From contig CM039182.1 in the NCBI GenBank assembly GCA_008360975.2, positions 48,868,491 through 48,932,490 of the forward strand: a DNA stretch of 64,000 bases. Direction: 5' to 3'. The notes below the pieces were generated by a model. The model saw only the letters and a program-made list of their open reading frames with translations. It had not been told where the DNA came from and made no database searches. Shown here piece after piece: positions 23,496 through 37,900 of the stretch. Made by a program: the position numbers and the translations under genes. How positions within the stretch are numbered: position 1 is the first letter of the stretch; each line of letters starts with the position of its first letter. Origin of the DNA: Lichenostomus cassidix (Eukaryota; Chordata; Aves; Passeriformes; Meliphagidae).

Positions 23496-26400
23496 ACAAT
23501 GTTCATGACGCAGTAAGTGTCCAGCTACAGCTACTGATTAACAACTTCAAAAAATGTACAAACTTTAATATAATCTTCTATTCAAACCTTGAGAGACTCA
23601 GATCTTGAGGGGCTCGGTATCATTCCAGCCTCTAAGACTACAAGATGTGGGGCTCAGTATCCCAGGTGTCAGAGGGTCAGCACAGCCAGCAGGACCCTGG
23701 GGAAGGCAGCGACCTCGAGCACTCGGGATGTGAAGCTCAGCTGTGGCAAGGGAAAACCTCACCAGCTGGGAGCACGAGCTGTGACACGGCGGTGAGAGTG
23801 GTGGCCCTGAGAAAGGTGGTGCAGCTGTAAGGCATGTCACACCTGACAGAGTGCTGTTCTCAACTGACCCTAAGGTTGGTGCCTTAAATAAAATGAAACG
23901 GGGCTTCTCGGTAGCAAACGTTGAAATGTCTCTATGGGCAGTAAAAGGAACAGATTCATATGTTGTGTAATCATGGATCAGCTGTTCACATCACACCTGC
24001 TTTCTGCTGACTCAGTGCAGCATGGCTCAGACAAGAGAAACAGGCACTCAGCCTGCCAGGCTGGCTGGTCTGGGGACTAAAAGGGAATATCCAGGCCATG
24101 TTCTCATCTCCCCTTTTCTTCTGCCCGTTGTTCCAGACAGCTGAGGCTCCAAGCCTGATATTTTCATATTACATAAGCCGCCAGGTGATGACACCATAAA
24201 AAGGAATGGTGAAAGTGCTTTTAAAATTACATATTTGTTCTCATGTTGTAGCAGACCACAAGCTTTACTGTAAAGCAGGTGACCCCTCCTTACTGAAAAT
24301 GTCTTTTTCATCTCATGGACAACTAAAGTGGGGCGGCATAAGAGGGAAAGGGTAGAGCTTGGGAAATCACTTAACCACTCCTGTCACCACTGGGAGGGGC
24401 AGCTTGTCCAGTATTAAACGTTCTTGTATGCAATCCAAAGATGCTGCAACAGCAGCTAGGCATTCCAAGGCACAGGCATAGGGAAGGAGGTGAAGGGTTG
24501 TCCTCCTTCTACTGCATCCAGTCACCTTCTGTGAGGCCCAAGTGGGTACCTGTCAGAGCTCTGCCAGATTGCTTCTGTTACAAACTTTTGCTACAGTCAC
24601 AAAAAGTGAATGTATGTTAACAGTTCCTGGGTGCATTCCTGTACTCACACACCTCTGTATTGAGTAAATACCCAGCTAAATCAAAACCAAGTTGTAGTTG
24701 ACTTAATTTTGCTTTTTTAAAAAGTTTTTTATCCTGCAATGAATACAAAAAGTAGGCAGTCATGCTATACTCATATCTGGGTGCGTGATACGAGTATGCT
24801 CGTATCATGCTTTTTTCCCCCAAGGTTTTATTGCCCACATACACTTGCAAGCATTTCATCCCTTAGCTTGAGTTAGCCTTACACTGGGCGAACTTTCCTG
24901 GTCAGGGAAAACCTCCTGCCTCATAAGCTCACATTCTGATTGATCTTAAGATATACTCTTAAGTCTGGACAGCTTCCAACATCAAGACCTTCTGGAGTAT
25001 AGTTAGCCTACACATCATTACAAGATACATGGCTGCCTATATATGGAAGATGGAAGCCATCAATACCTTCCAGCATAACACTCATAAACACGGAAAGGGT
25101 GTGAACAGGGAAGGGCAAAAACTGCAGCCATGAGATCATCGTTCTACTTTAGAGCCACAGTGACCTTTAGATAGCTGTTGCTTAATGAAGGCAAAGACTG
25201 ATACTTTGCATTCCTGAACATCCACCAACACAGCACAGAAATTTTTCACTTTGTCTTAGAACCTGCCAGGTTCTTGAAGTTACCAGAACTTCAAACAAGT
25301 GATTTGCTTCTTTCCCGCAGATCTCGTAATGAATCAGTGCTCCTCTGAAGGCTTTATTCTGATTATTACAATTACAATGTTATAAGAAGTAATGACTTGT
25401 TTCCCTGTTACCTCTGACTAGTTAAGTACTATTTCCCAATTTAAAGATGAGGAAGCCACAGTCAGTAGTTATCAGTAGAGGGGGCATAATCTACACTTCT
25501 GACTCAGAGTCCTGTGCTTTAAGCAACAGACCATACTTCCTTCTTCAACAGATTTATGATAGTATCTAAGGGAACCACTTTAAGACAAGTTCCCCTAAAA
25601 TGTCTGAAGTGATCCAACATAAACACATTATAGGCATTTTAAGCCTTACTACAGTCACTGATACATTTAATTTTATACCATTAGATGTCCCCAGCTTTCC
25701 TCTTTTTCCTAAATAACCATTTCTGTTCTGTACAGTTTGATGCTGCTGCTTTATCCATAGCATATGAATTGCTCTGTAGCAATTGCCCTAATTGGCGAAG
25801 AGATGCTATATCAAACAAATCAAAAATCAGCAAAGGAAGTGATAAGGCAGCTAGTTGTTAGTTGCATTAAATCTGATGGTCCTCTTGCCTTAAGTTTTAT
25901 TTTATCACTCAGATCCAATCCCATTTTGATATTCCTAACATAATTTTTTGGTGACATACGGTAAGGACTAATTATTTTATCACCGTTGTCTTTCGACCAC
26001 AAATTTCAGGAGTGAGTATTATCAGTTACCAAAATGACGGAATGCAGAAAAAAAGGTATATGTCTGATTTGATCTAAATAATCCATATAGTTCTACTATC
26101 CATTTAGAAGAAATTGTAAAATTCTTATGACCTGTTAATGAAATTTCCCCTTAGCATCCCATAATCAAAAGTATGAGGAAGAATTCTTATTATTTCCTTC
26201 AAATTTGACACTCCTTTACTTTTTGTTTCAAAATTTAGAGGAATTATTAATCCTAATTTCCTCAATTTTAACTTGTATTTATGAGAGTTTTGTATTTCTC
26301 ATATGTGAGGTGGGACCTGCACCAGAAGATACATTGATAGTGAACTCAGCTGGGCAGGGGCCATGCTTATCTTTGTGCTTGTAAAACCACAATCACAAGA

Positions 26401-26784
26401 ATGCTCAATATCTTACTGCTGTTCCAATGCTAATGAAGAAAAACACACCTTCAGACCTCATTCTAGATGTGATACAGGTCAAGATGAAGAAGTTAGAGGC
26501 TGGAGAAGTGGGAAAACAGGTCTAAATCAATGCTGTTGGTACACTTACTTAGGGTAGGCACTTGTGTTTAGTGGCAATTACAACCAAGTTGCCTTTCAGC
26601 CACAAGCTGAAGATAGTGACTATGTCTGATTTTTGCTTGAGGAAAGGGTGCTGGCAAAATGGTCTAGAATAAGAAGAGCATCACATGCTTAGTGGCATAT
26701 AAAAGAACATTGTAGATGTTTATAAAAAGATATTATACCAGACCTGGAAATTGTTGACCTAAGTAAATAATTTTACCTGCTGCA
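23496..26784. other. Intergenic sequence, no gene seen
   Basis: Largely AT-rich and free of recognisable genes. The only structure noted is the strong hairpin at 24,783-24,810, directly followed by a run of T. Confidence 0.7.
24783..24810. repeat. 12-bp hairpin followed by an oligo-T run
   Basis: Inverted repeat around loop TATG: the inner nine pairs (TGATACGAG / CTCGTATCA) are perfect, then one G-T wobble and two more pairs. Six T follow immediately. It is CpG-containing, unlike its surroundings. Confidence 0.9.
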
Positions 26785-27440
26785 TTGCTCAGCATGAGCT
26801 GGCAATGTGCACTTGCAGCACAGAAAGCCAACCTCATCTTAGGCTGCATCAAAATCAGCCTCAAGGCCAGCAGGGCAAGAGAGGGGATTCTGCCCTTCAT
26901 ACTCTGGGTGAGACCCCACCCAGAATGCTGCATCCAGCTCTGGGACCCCAAACATAAGGTGGTCGTGGACCTGTTGGAGCAAGTCCAGAGGAGGCCACAA
27001 AGATAAGAGGGCTGGAGCACCTGTCCTATGAAGACAGAGTGAGAGGACTAGAGTTATTCATCCTGGAATAGAGAAGGCTCCAAAGAGACCTTAGAGTACT
27101 TTCAGTACCTACAGAGGGCTACAAGAGAGGTGGAGAAGGACATTTTACAAGGTCATACAGTGATAGTACAAGGGCTACTATCTTCAAGGGGCTTGAAACT
27201 GACAGAGAGTAGGTTTATGTTACATATTAGGAAAAATTTTTTTGCTGTGCGAACTGTGGAACAGGCTGTCCAGAGAAGCTGTGGATGCCCCATCCCCAGC
27301 AGTGTGCAAGGTCAGGTTGAACAGGGTTTGAAGCTATCTGGTCTTTTGGAAGATGTCCCAGCCCATGACAGGAGGGTTAGAACTAGATCAGCATTAAGGA
27401 CCCTTCCAACCCAAACCATTCTACAATTCCATGATGATTG
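26785..27440 (+). mobile_element. CR1 LINE fragment, about 650 bp
   Basis: The longest CR1 piece in the window. It holds the 3' end of the second ORF in decayed form (CTGCATCCAGCTCTGGGACC, GTCCAGAGGAGGCCACAAAG) and the 3' untranslated segment ending CTTCCAACCCAAACCATTCT. Stops and shifts break the frame. Confidence 0.92.
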
Positions 27441-28439
27441 TAAGTGAACTAGAGCCACGCAAACAGGGAATCCAACCAGCATTAGTGCAATATTTTCCAT
27501 AAATGCTTACAAGAATATTAGCTATTATGTCAATTACAGCACAGCTTAGAATTTTCCTCAAGTCTCAGCAGGCTTCAGAAATATGCCACATAACTGATCA
27601 CATAATGATAGAGCCTGTGCTTGTTAATAATATACCACAGAAGCAGGAACAAAACAGTTCTTCCCTGTCTCATGTCATGGTTTATAGTACTGGGTCTTCA
27701 TATTAAGCACAAGGTATTGCTAGGGTGTTTTCATATATCCTATTAAAAATGTTATTATTTTTACTGCTCACACTATTCATATTGCAGTGGTTCTAGAAGA
27801 TTTGCAAAACAGAAGAGCTTGTGGAAGACAGCAGCAACTTCTGGTTGGGTAGAAAATAGCTGAGATGCTATTAAAACATGTTTCCCAAAAGCTGAAGATC
27901 AGAATTAGTTCAAGATCTGTGAATACAAACATATGAAATGCTTTTTCACAGTGTATTGGATAAAAGTCCTTGCTGATTAGCTGTACTTCCATAGTACTGT
28001 GTACTGTATATTAGGGTGCAGTCATGTTCTACCTCCAGATACACACGGGACAATGATTGCAGAGGTGACTATCCCAAAAGAAAGCAAAGCATAAATGTGC
28101 AGTGCTATAGATTTATTGATACAAGTCAGGTGAATAGTAACCCCCAAAATGGCCACTTCTACTGTAAATAGGAGCATTTGTGAGAATATAAATTTATACC
28201 GTTTCCCCTCTATTGGTAATGGGGCAACTACGCATAAGAAGAAGTGGATGTAATACAGAATATTTTTGTAATTTAATCCTGGGCAGATTACACTGGTGAA
28301 AGGTTTTTACTGAAGCAAACATTGTGAGTAAGTTTCCAAAAAATCCAAAGTCATGCATAAGTGTTTGACTTAGATTTTGGCATCAAAAATCTGTAATGAA
28401 CAGATTTCATTGCAATGTTTATGGTGGGCTGTCAGAAAA
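27441..28439. other. Intergenic sequence, no gene seen
   Basis: AT-rich spacer between two CR1 fragments. Nothing further was recognised. Confidence 0.7.
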
Positions 28440-28592
28440 AAGTTCAGAGCCTTGAAGTCCATGGTGGATGGGGCTTTGAGCAACGGGTTCTAGTGGAAGA
28501 TGTTCTTGCCCATGACAGAGGGGTTGGAACAAAATTATCTTTAAGGTCCCTTCCAATCCAAACCATTCTATGATTCTGTAATTCTGAGTTGG
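28440..28592 (+). mobile_element. CR1 LINE 3' end with octamer-like tail
   Basis: It contains GGGGCTTTGAGCAACGGGTT, GGTCCCTTCCAATCCAAACC, and ends in near-tandem 8-mers ATTCTATG ATTCTGTA ATTCTGA, the tail typical of bird CR1. Confidence 0.92.
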
Positions 28593-31500
28593 TTGAAACA
28601 AAGGAAAGGTTTGCTCTACTTTTGTTCAATGTCAAACTGTTGATGTTATGTACTAAATCATTAATTCTGCTTTACATATATAAATTATGGAGTTTTAAAT
28701 AATTTTTACCCTTAGGAATGGAAAACAAAGTACCTGCCATACTGCATTAAAAGCAGATGACAAATCAAATGTCTGCTTTTTGTGATAGTGGACTAAATTT
28801 TGCCTTACTCTGCACTTACTCTTGCTATGAACATTTCCTTGAAGTGTCATAGGATTTCAGAAGCCCCAACAGGAGATGGGTAAAGTTCTAATGGTATCAC
28901 ATCTTTAATTAAATGTTTAAAAAAGAAAAGATTAATGACCTTGAAACAGAAGAGGTTTGTAATATAGCCTTCCCCTAACTAGGCTGTGGTTTTGTTTCTT
29001 CTGAGTTTAAAATAATAAACAACTAAACTTAAATATGTGATTCTTTATTCATTCTGGAAGATAGAAGATTTTTTTATTTTACAAAGTGCTCTTACAGGCT
29101 TTGATTAAAGCCTAAAGATCTGAAAGTCAGAAAGTTTTCACTTGAATTCTGTATTACTAAATAATGCAAACATCAATCATGAGAAGTAGCAAAATAGATG
29201 AAAGATAATTGGGTAACTTTGAATCTCTAAATTTTTGCAATATAGGTTATACCTAAAGCAACAACTTTGTTTTATTCACTTCAAAACATTGCTTACTTTA
29301 TTTAAAGCTTTGTATTTCATATTTTATAAAGAATTTTGTTCAACTTTGTCAGGAATTGAATCCAAATACTTTTTGAACCAAAGGACAGAGTAGCCTTCAA
29401 AGAGGCAAAAATTAATATTTGTCACTTGTTGGTAATTTACAATATGTAATTAATTTTTTTATTTGTTTTGCCTGTATATTCAATGCAAGAAAACTACCTT
29501 TTCCTGTTTATTACACTAAAATTACAAGGCTTGTCTTGAAAACTGCATGTATAACTTGAAGACTGCTAGGTATATTACACTGCAGATATAATTGTAGAAG
29601 ATCCTTTCTAACTCATCATTGATATAGCAGGTACGTCAACAGTATTTTCTATTCTAAAATAGCTTATAAAATATTCAAATATAAATAATTTTACGTAGTT
29701 TGCAATATGTCTGGATGGAGGTAGGGAATTAGGTGGTCAGTCGTTATCTAGCATAATACTTGCTAGTACAGAGACATCACTTCCTGCTACATGGAACAAG
29801 CAGGACAGTAAATAAGATCCCAACAGAAATATCTCCACTTGGTAAATTTCCCTAAAAAACACTGCTGAAATTCAGTTCTGTCATTTAATTGATGATTTAT
29901 ACAGCAAGTGAGAGGTTTATTCCACTAAGTAATCCTCTCTATTGGCAGTGAAGCTTTTATTTTCAGCATTTCAGATGGGGAAGAGTCTGTAAGTTTCTGT
30001 TCAAATATCTAGAACTCCTTTCCTGCACAAAGCAGTGGTTTTTGAGAAGACAGTAAAATAAACTTTGTCCCTCTTATGGGCTGTGTACCTGTGCCCCACC
30101 AGAGACAAGCATGTTGCTCCTGTGTGGGGTGGGAAGCATCTGTCCTTTGGCTGGAAGGATGTCCCTCTGTTCCTGTGCCTGTAGCAGTGGCTGCCCAAAC
30201 AGGCAGCTCGGCTCTTTAGTCACTACCAGGTTATTTGCCACCTACTCACTAATTCAGATACTGAATGTGCTCTGCCCACTCAGTAAAGTGGTGCTGAGGG
30301 GTTTTGAACAGAGGTGAATCGGAAGCCAGACACTTTTGAGCTTGTTTGCGTCAGCTGACCCTCCGTATCTGCATCTGTGCACAATGCCACTGTCACTGCC
30401 TAGATGGAATCTAGTATGTGACAGCACCTGGCACCCAGGGGAAAGAATTTGCCATTCTGCTCTGGACAGACAGAAACACACTGCTGAAAGGTACTAGGAG
30501 ATGACAACAAGGGCTTAATTTTAGGTTCAAGGGGGATGACGAGCATGTAAGGAGGAAAGCTGTTAATTTAAATGTGTTTTAAAAGCTGTCAATTCAAAGT
30601 TCCTCCTAATAATGTGAGAATTGAATGATTCATTCCCCAGGAGCATGGTCCAGGAAGCATAGCTGTAGTCCTTATTCTCTGGAAACAACACATCCTATGC
30701 ACAACACTTGGAGACCTTATAAAAAATGGGAAGATCAAACAAAAGATGGAAGACCCTGAGCTCAGGATTGTTCCATGGTCCATGCAGGGAGGAGTTTATG
30801 ACTTTTCCCAGTTTAAAACATCTCCTTAACACACATACTGACGGGTTTGCAAAGAGCCACCTCTAATAATTTCTGAAAGCTGTGAAGATCCTCATGTCCT
30901 GCTGTTAAACCTGTCCATAATATGAGGTTTTTATCTTATGCATTCCAAACATAATGAATCAGGACAAAGTTTCTCTGTTACATAATGTAACAAATGCCAG
31001 TACAGGCAGCTCTTTTGAAAAGTTTGGTTCGACCACAAAAATCCGGGGATAAAGAAATGGCAGCAGGATTTGCTGACCACACTGCCAGAGGATTCCTTCT
31101 AAAAACGCTTGCTTGGCAATGTTGAAAGGAGAAATTATAGACAAACTTGAGCTAGTGCAATCTGAAAAGCAATAAGATGCAAAAGTGTTGTTTAGTCTTC
31201 TATTTCATAATTCTCCTGGCTGTATAAAAATGTGTGTGGTACAAGCAGGCAACAAAATGCAGCATTATAGTGTGATTTTGCACAAAAAAAATGGAAGGAA
31301 AGAATGAATTGATGGAGGGCATTTTTACAATACATGCCTTTTTCTAATTTTTGTTTTCATCAGGGGAGATAACTGTGGCTCACATTGTTTCTAATTGTGG
31401 TAGGACATCCACAGTCAGATGGATGTGGACTCCCACAGTCTGACTCAGACATTAAAGAGGAGAGTTTGAGATACTGGATGAGCCAGTTTGTGGTATGACA

Positions 31501-34500
31501 CTGCACTTCAGCAACACCTTTGCAAAAGTTACATAAATTAAGGCAGATTTCAGTGCACCATTTGTCATATATGATTCATCCTGGCATAAAGTAGCTGGAC
31601 AGGGCTTTACTAATGCCAGTATGTAATCATTACAGTAAGGAATTTATCATGCAAATTATATTTTACAAGCTCATGAGTTTATTCCTAATACTTACTTCAT
31701 GGATTCCCTCTGCAGGTCCAGAAAGTTCTTGGTGTCATATACACAGACTGAAATCTTTGTAATGAGTTTCCTAACTAGTATTTTCTTCTGTGGAATCCAA
31801 CAGTCAGCTGATTTGTATATGCAGTTTCCATTCAGGCCGATGTATAAACTGTAATGTTGCATTCCTTTCAAAGTATGTTTGTAGGCCTAGGTACTTCACA
31901 CTGTTTCCTTTCAGATACAGAGGTGGTGACATACACAAATAAGATAATTCAAGGAACACGAGATATGTTACTCCTAGTTCCAGCATTATGTTTAAATAAA
32001 TGCTTCATTACTATCCATTCTCCGTGCAAGCATTGACAGGCTTATCAGCAGCCACTTTCACAATCAGCTGGCACTACCTCCAACCTACTTAGCTAGGAAT
32101 TTGACTATGACTAGGCAGAACTGACATCAAATTGCCCTTGGAATCATTCTAGGATAGCAGCTGAATTTCACAGAGTCAAAACCAAAGACTAACCTCTTCT
32201 CTATTGATACAATCCTTTGTGCTTCTGTAACTCTGATAAAACCAGATGTGTATGTGTCTGTTAACTTTCAGACTTCTGATCTTGAGTATCCTTTCTGTAA
32301 CTCTATGTCATCGTGCACTTACAGCATCTACTTCCTCCACTTTTCACAGGCTTCAAAGGATGTACTTTGGATTGGTTAGCTGAATGTGAGTCATCTTAAC
32401 AGGTCAATTCATTTTCCCATGGTGTGTTTTGTTCCACCTCATGCATGTCACTTTTTCCATTTTGCTCTTACCAGTATTACCTGCTTGGCATGGCAGTTTA
32501 TCAGTGACTGGAGGGATGAAGCAGCTAAAGAATTTTTTCTTTGCTATGTAAATGACTCAATATGATTTTTCATTCAATGTACCTAGTGTTTATATGCTAA
32601 TTCTTTAAATGTTATATTTTTTTGGCCAGAAATGTATGCAGTGATTCAATGGTAACTGTCTCACTCTGTATAAAACTCATAGACAAGGTCTAAATACATG
32701 CACATCAAAATAAATGCAAAAAAGATCACTCAGTAGAAGATGACAAATTTTACTTGAGATGTATTATTTGTTAAGAGCAAAGGTAAAAATTAAAGATGAA
32801 AACTTAAGGCTCACCAGATTATTTTTTCAGGAGTGCTATAGTTGTACCCAGTCATCTCCACTCTTGGGCTGTGACAGTTTGCCAACACCATATCTCATCA
32901 CTGACAAACAAAAAGGTTGCTTCAGCTCATTTCCTCTCCCGTGTTTTTGTTTGCTCACATGGAATAACAAACCATATTTGAGAATAGCATATTTACCACA
33001 TTATATGCAGGGGAATGGAGGAATTATGAATGGTGACTCTTTAGGAAATGCAAAAATGAATACTGTAAAGAATGGAGGACTGTAGGCAATTATTGGAAGC
33101 TGAGGTGATGACACAATACTTGTGAAAAAGGAGAAGCTTAAGATGTCCTGATTAAGGTGAGTGTAAAATTTTTAGGACTTTTGCATGTTCAATGAAGGAC
33201 ATAAGGAGCTTGATAAGGAGCATGGTATTACTTGCCATAATACCTAATAAATAACTATAGATGCATGGAAGGGTCTTTGCAGAGACTTAGGAACACTTTG
33301 TTAAGTTAGACAACAATTGAAGCAATTACATATTAATAGACCTGTTGTAAATGTACCAGAGAATTTATTTGCCAGAAGAACTCTCATGCTAGGCCCAGCA
33401 GGAGAACCAGGGATTTCTGTTACAGTAGAATTTATTAACATATTGTAGTCATTAGCTGTCCCTGACTCTCCTCTTCACATTCTACCTGCATGAGAAGAAG
33501 TCTTCCCCAAAAGATTAAGAAATTGCTAGACTGGTAATATTTGCTAAAGATCTTTCTGTGTGTGAGCCAGCATGAGAGCAGCTTGAGGTGTGGCCAGGAT
33601 GTTCTTCAGTATCTGTCATGCGGTGTTGAAAAGTGCTATGGGAAACACAGCAGTTACAGTACAAGTTAGGGCAACTCTTAAGGTAGCTGGAATTTTTCCA
33701 GGAACCAAACTGGCCCATGGCAATTTTTGAATACAGATAAATACCTGTTCCTTGCATCTTCTTTCTGCTCTGTACTGAACCTGAAAGGAACTAAACTGTC
33801 TGACTGCCTCAGTTTCATGGTGTTGTCAATATTAGCACGCTGCAGAGAAAGAACACAACTGCATGAAATAGCGTCCAAGCAAAAAAAAGAAATTCTGTCT
33901 GAAGCACCATGTAACTGTAAAGATCTAACAGATGAAAATAGATGGAAATGTACAAGGTCACTTATTTAATGTGCAGTGATGAGATTCCTGAGGTGGCCCC
34001 AGCAGAAGTACTTCTCAAAGAAGATGCCTCTAGAAGGCTCTAGAAACACTGCTGCAAGCGAATTAGCTCTGCATTACAGCACAGAGGTAGCTGTCACACC
34101 ATTGTCACTGTACAACATACCACATTGTCACCATCAAGGGGCAAAATGCACTTTTCCCCTTCTAACTTAAAAACTCACAGAAGGGAGTGAAAAAAGTTTT
34201 CAAAACAATTACAATGTGAATCACGTTTCCACTATTACCCTCAGCTTTGCCTAAATAAATAGGGGATACTGATAAAAATGATAGGGAGCTCATTTTTTCC
34301 TAGCCACAAGATAAAGCCAAAAGTAATAATATTCATGCCACAGTTTTGACTTATTTCCCAAGAGGAGTAGTGTATCTCTTGAATCTACTACAGCTGCAAA
34401 TGCCATGCTGATAAAATTCATCTCTCAGAGTGAAAAGATTACACTGTACAAAGCTACTATGTAATTTAATATTGGATTTTCTCCTTGTTGCAGGATTAGC

Positions 34501-34685
34501 TCTCTTTTTATGGTTACTGACACATGAAATAAAGAACAGTGACCAAAACACATTTAAAATTAAGTCAGATTTTATCATATAATGGACTTTTATCAGAGTG
34601 GGGGGAAAACAGGGTTCATAAAACCAACAGCTAGTTAGTGGTTATGGAAAGAAAGTAAATCTGCAATTAAACTATAGTGGTGGTA
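28593..34685. other. Intergenic sequence, no gene seen
   Basis: About 6 kb of AT-rich DNA. No open frame longer than about 110 codons and none recognisable. No repeat family identified. Confidence 0.65.
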
Positions 34686-34946
34686 TGTGGCTAGCACAGT
34701 TTTTCCCATGAGAGGTTTTCTTGTGTTTTGTAAATAAAGATAAAGTTTGGATGTTTTGGAACAGTGTCCCAGAACTTGGGCAGTGCAGGCCTGGCCAATC
34801 AGGCCTGGGGGAAGGCTTCTGACTGACCAATCTGGGTGACTTTTGAGAACTCTATAAATGTGATGAAATCAAAACAATAAAGGTCATTCCTTCTTGCCAC
34901 TGAGAACCGATGCATTCATTACTCTGCTAGCTGCTCAACAGCGACA
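34686..34946 (+). mobile_element. Solo LTR of an endogenous retrovirus, copy 2
   Basis: A 261-bp copy of the same LTR family as at 9,965, starting TGTGGCTAGCACAG and ending AACAGCGACA. It is flanked by a perfect 6-bp duplication GTGGTA (34,680-34,685 and 34,947-34,952). TATAAA lies at 34,853-34,858 and AATAAA at 34,876-34,881. No internal viral sequence. Confidence 0.92.
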
Positions 34947-34952
34947 GTGGTA

Positions 34953-37900
34953 CATTAAATGAGAGTGAGTAATGGTAGCTGAACTTAGTTAATTACAGCT
35001 GGAAATATTTAAAATAGCAGGAAAAGTTTTATACTGAAACCATATGATGTGTTTTGTCATGATTATTCTCAGAAGGGCCACTGCTATACAACCCCTCAGG
35101 CAAAACACCTGCTGAGACCTATATGCTTGTAAAGAGAGATTACAGACACATTTTAAAGCTGATAAAGATTGGATTCAAGCAACGATTACATGGCTATTGC
35201 CTAGTTCTGTGGAATAAAATTTGCATTATCTTTCCTCTGTGGAAAAATATTGTTTGGATTAAATAGTCATTCACATGGACTACTGGACTCAATTATGGCT
35301 CAGGAAAACCTTTTTTGATAATTGTGTTCTTGGATTTTCATGTAATGGCCATGTCTCGGCATGGAAGGTAGAGTATATTTAAAACTATGGTTTGTGATAG
35401 AGGTTTTGTGATCTCAGCTGTATTTCCATACTAGACTGCACACTGCCTGAGGCCAGAATCCCTGACTGTGCGTGGTCAATTATTTATGCACACCCTGAGG
35501 CAGAGAGGGCAACCTCGTAAGGCAGCAGAGGATGCTCCTCACATGTCCACCAGTGCATGGAGTGAGGAGATCTAGGCCCTGCTGCAAGGACAACTACAGG
35601 GCCACACCACAGCGTGCACCACCAGCACCCACCTTCAGCTGCCACGTGCTTCTTCAGCTATTCTTGCAGCCCAGGTGGGCTATTCAGCTGTCCTGTTGCT
35701 GGGCTGACTACACATCGAGAAGGCACAGGAGAGGAGGTCACACCACACTCCAGCTCCAGAAGGGCCAGGTGCTTGGTGACTGTTGAAGCCAGAGTCTGCC
35801 CTGCACCTGCAGCGACAGTGTTGGTAGTAGACAAACACAGCCACAGCAGCTATACCTCTTTTCACTTTGGCTTTCACCTGCAGCTGCAGACCTTCCTCCA
35901 GCAATGCCAGCTGAACACCAGACCCTGGGATGCCAAGCACTGCCTAGCGAGATTCTCTGGAGCTGACTGTGACAGGCTCTGGCTACAACTTATGCTAATG
36001 GCAACAGGAAAAGTATTTTGTGTTGAATAACACTCCTTGAATAAACTCCTGGGCTGGCCAGGAATATGGTCACATAACCACACAAATACTGTGCATCCTG
36101 CAATGCTGCCGTGAAGGCAGCTTTTGGTCTGCACAAATATGCAACTTGAAACACACAAGGTTGCACAAATATGCATTCAGAAATGCTTTCAAAGCCAAAA
36201 GGTCTGATTTTTTTTTCTGATGTAACTGTAGTATATCCCTATGTATGGACATCCCTGGAAGCATGCTGCAGTCAGCAGTGTGAACATGGATAGAGTAACC
36301 TCAAATGCAGTATAGACATAGCCAGCGTATCTGCTTCATTCTCTAGGCTCAAGTTAGCACTTGAAGCAGCATCAAGATATCGATTACATTGCATCAAAGA
36401 AAGAAAATGTTGCTGGTCTAATCTGTCTCTGTGAAACCCAAGAGAGCACAGAATTTGTGAAGCTTCCAGGATCCCAGGGAAAAAAAAGTAGTGGTACAAA
36501 ATGTGAGAAAGGTTGCAACTTTTCTGAAAGTCTTCTCATTTAGCAAAATCTGCTTGAATCTGTTAGTAAAATCTTGTTTAAAGTGTTTGCTAGAAGAAAT
36601 AAAGTGGGTTATTGGACAACTCTTACCTTTTACCATACATGCTTCAGAAAAATAAGATTGGGAGAATGAAACATTTTCTGTTGAAGTATGTCTCAATTTT
36701 TTTTCCAAAAATACATATAACTGGATGCTAGTTTTGTAAATGTCAACATTCCCCAGGATTGCTTTCATAAATATGAGGAATTGTAGCCATTGCCAAGATG
36801 TGCTTCATTCCTATTTTTGGGCATACTTCAGAAGTTCATACTTAAGTAACTCACTGCACCCAGGGGAAGTTGTGCTTAGGTAAGAACTGACATTAAGCCT
36901 CATCATAACAGGATTTTCTGGATTTCTGAATCTCAATGCAAGTCTGCAGCTAAAGTTTTGAAACTAGTCTTTAGACTTCCAATGGTCCACAGCAAAGCCA
37001 CAGAGATGAATAAAAGTGAACTGTGGGTGGAAAATCACATTCTATGCTGAAATTTTGGATGTTGTCATTTAGGTCCATCTCAAATCTGTAGTTTGGATGG
37101 ACTGGTTCCACTGCTCTTACTCCTCCTTTGCCATGTACCTTTGTGACAGAAGTGGGACAGAAGTTCTACATTCAGATGTTCAAAGCATTTAAGACAAAAG
37201 TAGTTTATTTAAATTGCAACCAAGAGTTCAGAGACCACAAAAAATACCATTAAATCCACAATATGAGAATCCTTGGGTGCACTGCCCCAGCAGAGGCGTG
37301 ACTGCCTGTGCTGGAAGCCAGCACAATGTGATATAGCTATGTAACCTGGGATCATATGGCTGTGAAAAGCAGGTGGGTGAGAAAGAGCTGTGAGAAGCCC
37401 CTTTGGAGGCCTCTTTGCTTCACTTGGGAGTGGCACTAAAGCTCCATCTGTGGCCCTGTGGTGTGCCCAAGCCATGTACCTCAGCAGAGGTCCATGGTGT
37501 GCCCAAATCAGACATCTGGGACCTGCCTTGTGGCCCTTGTGGCAGCTCCCCAGCTCTGGCTGACCCTGGACACTGCCAGGGCACTGCTCTGCTCACCTTG
37601 CTCAGGCACAGGGCACAATGAGACCCTGCTCCAGCTTGCTCAGTTGGTGGCTTTCCTTCCCTTACAAAGCAGCCTGCTCCAGCTGCAGTCCTTTCTGCAG
37701 TGACCCCTGTGCAGTTCACAGGATTTGATGTGAACTTACAAGAACATCCATCTGCCTGACACCAAGATCCTTGAATAAAAGTTACATTGTCAAGATCTAA
37801 GGACAAAGAACAACATTGTTTGATCAAAAAAACAAAAACCAAAAACCGCAAGCTACTAAATTGGTCATTAAATTTATATTATTTTAGTTGAGGCTGCACA

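Noticed and set aside
35614..36030. 138-codon open stretch on the plus strand
   Set aside because: It begins with GTG rather than ATG, and both strands are open because the block is GC-rich. No domain seen. Kept only as a composition anomaly.
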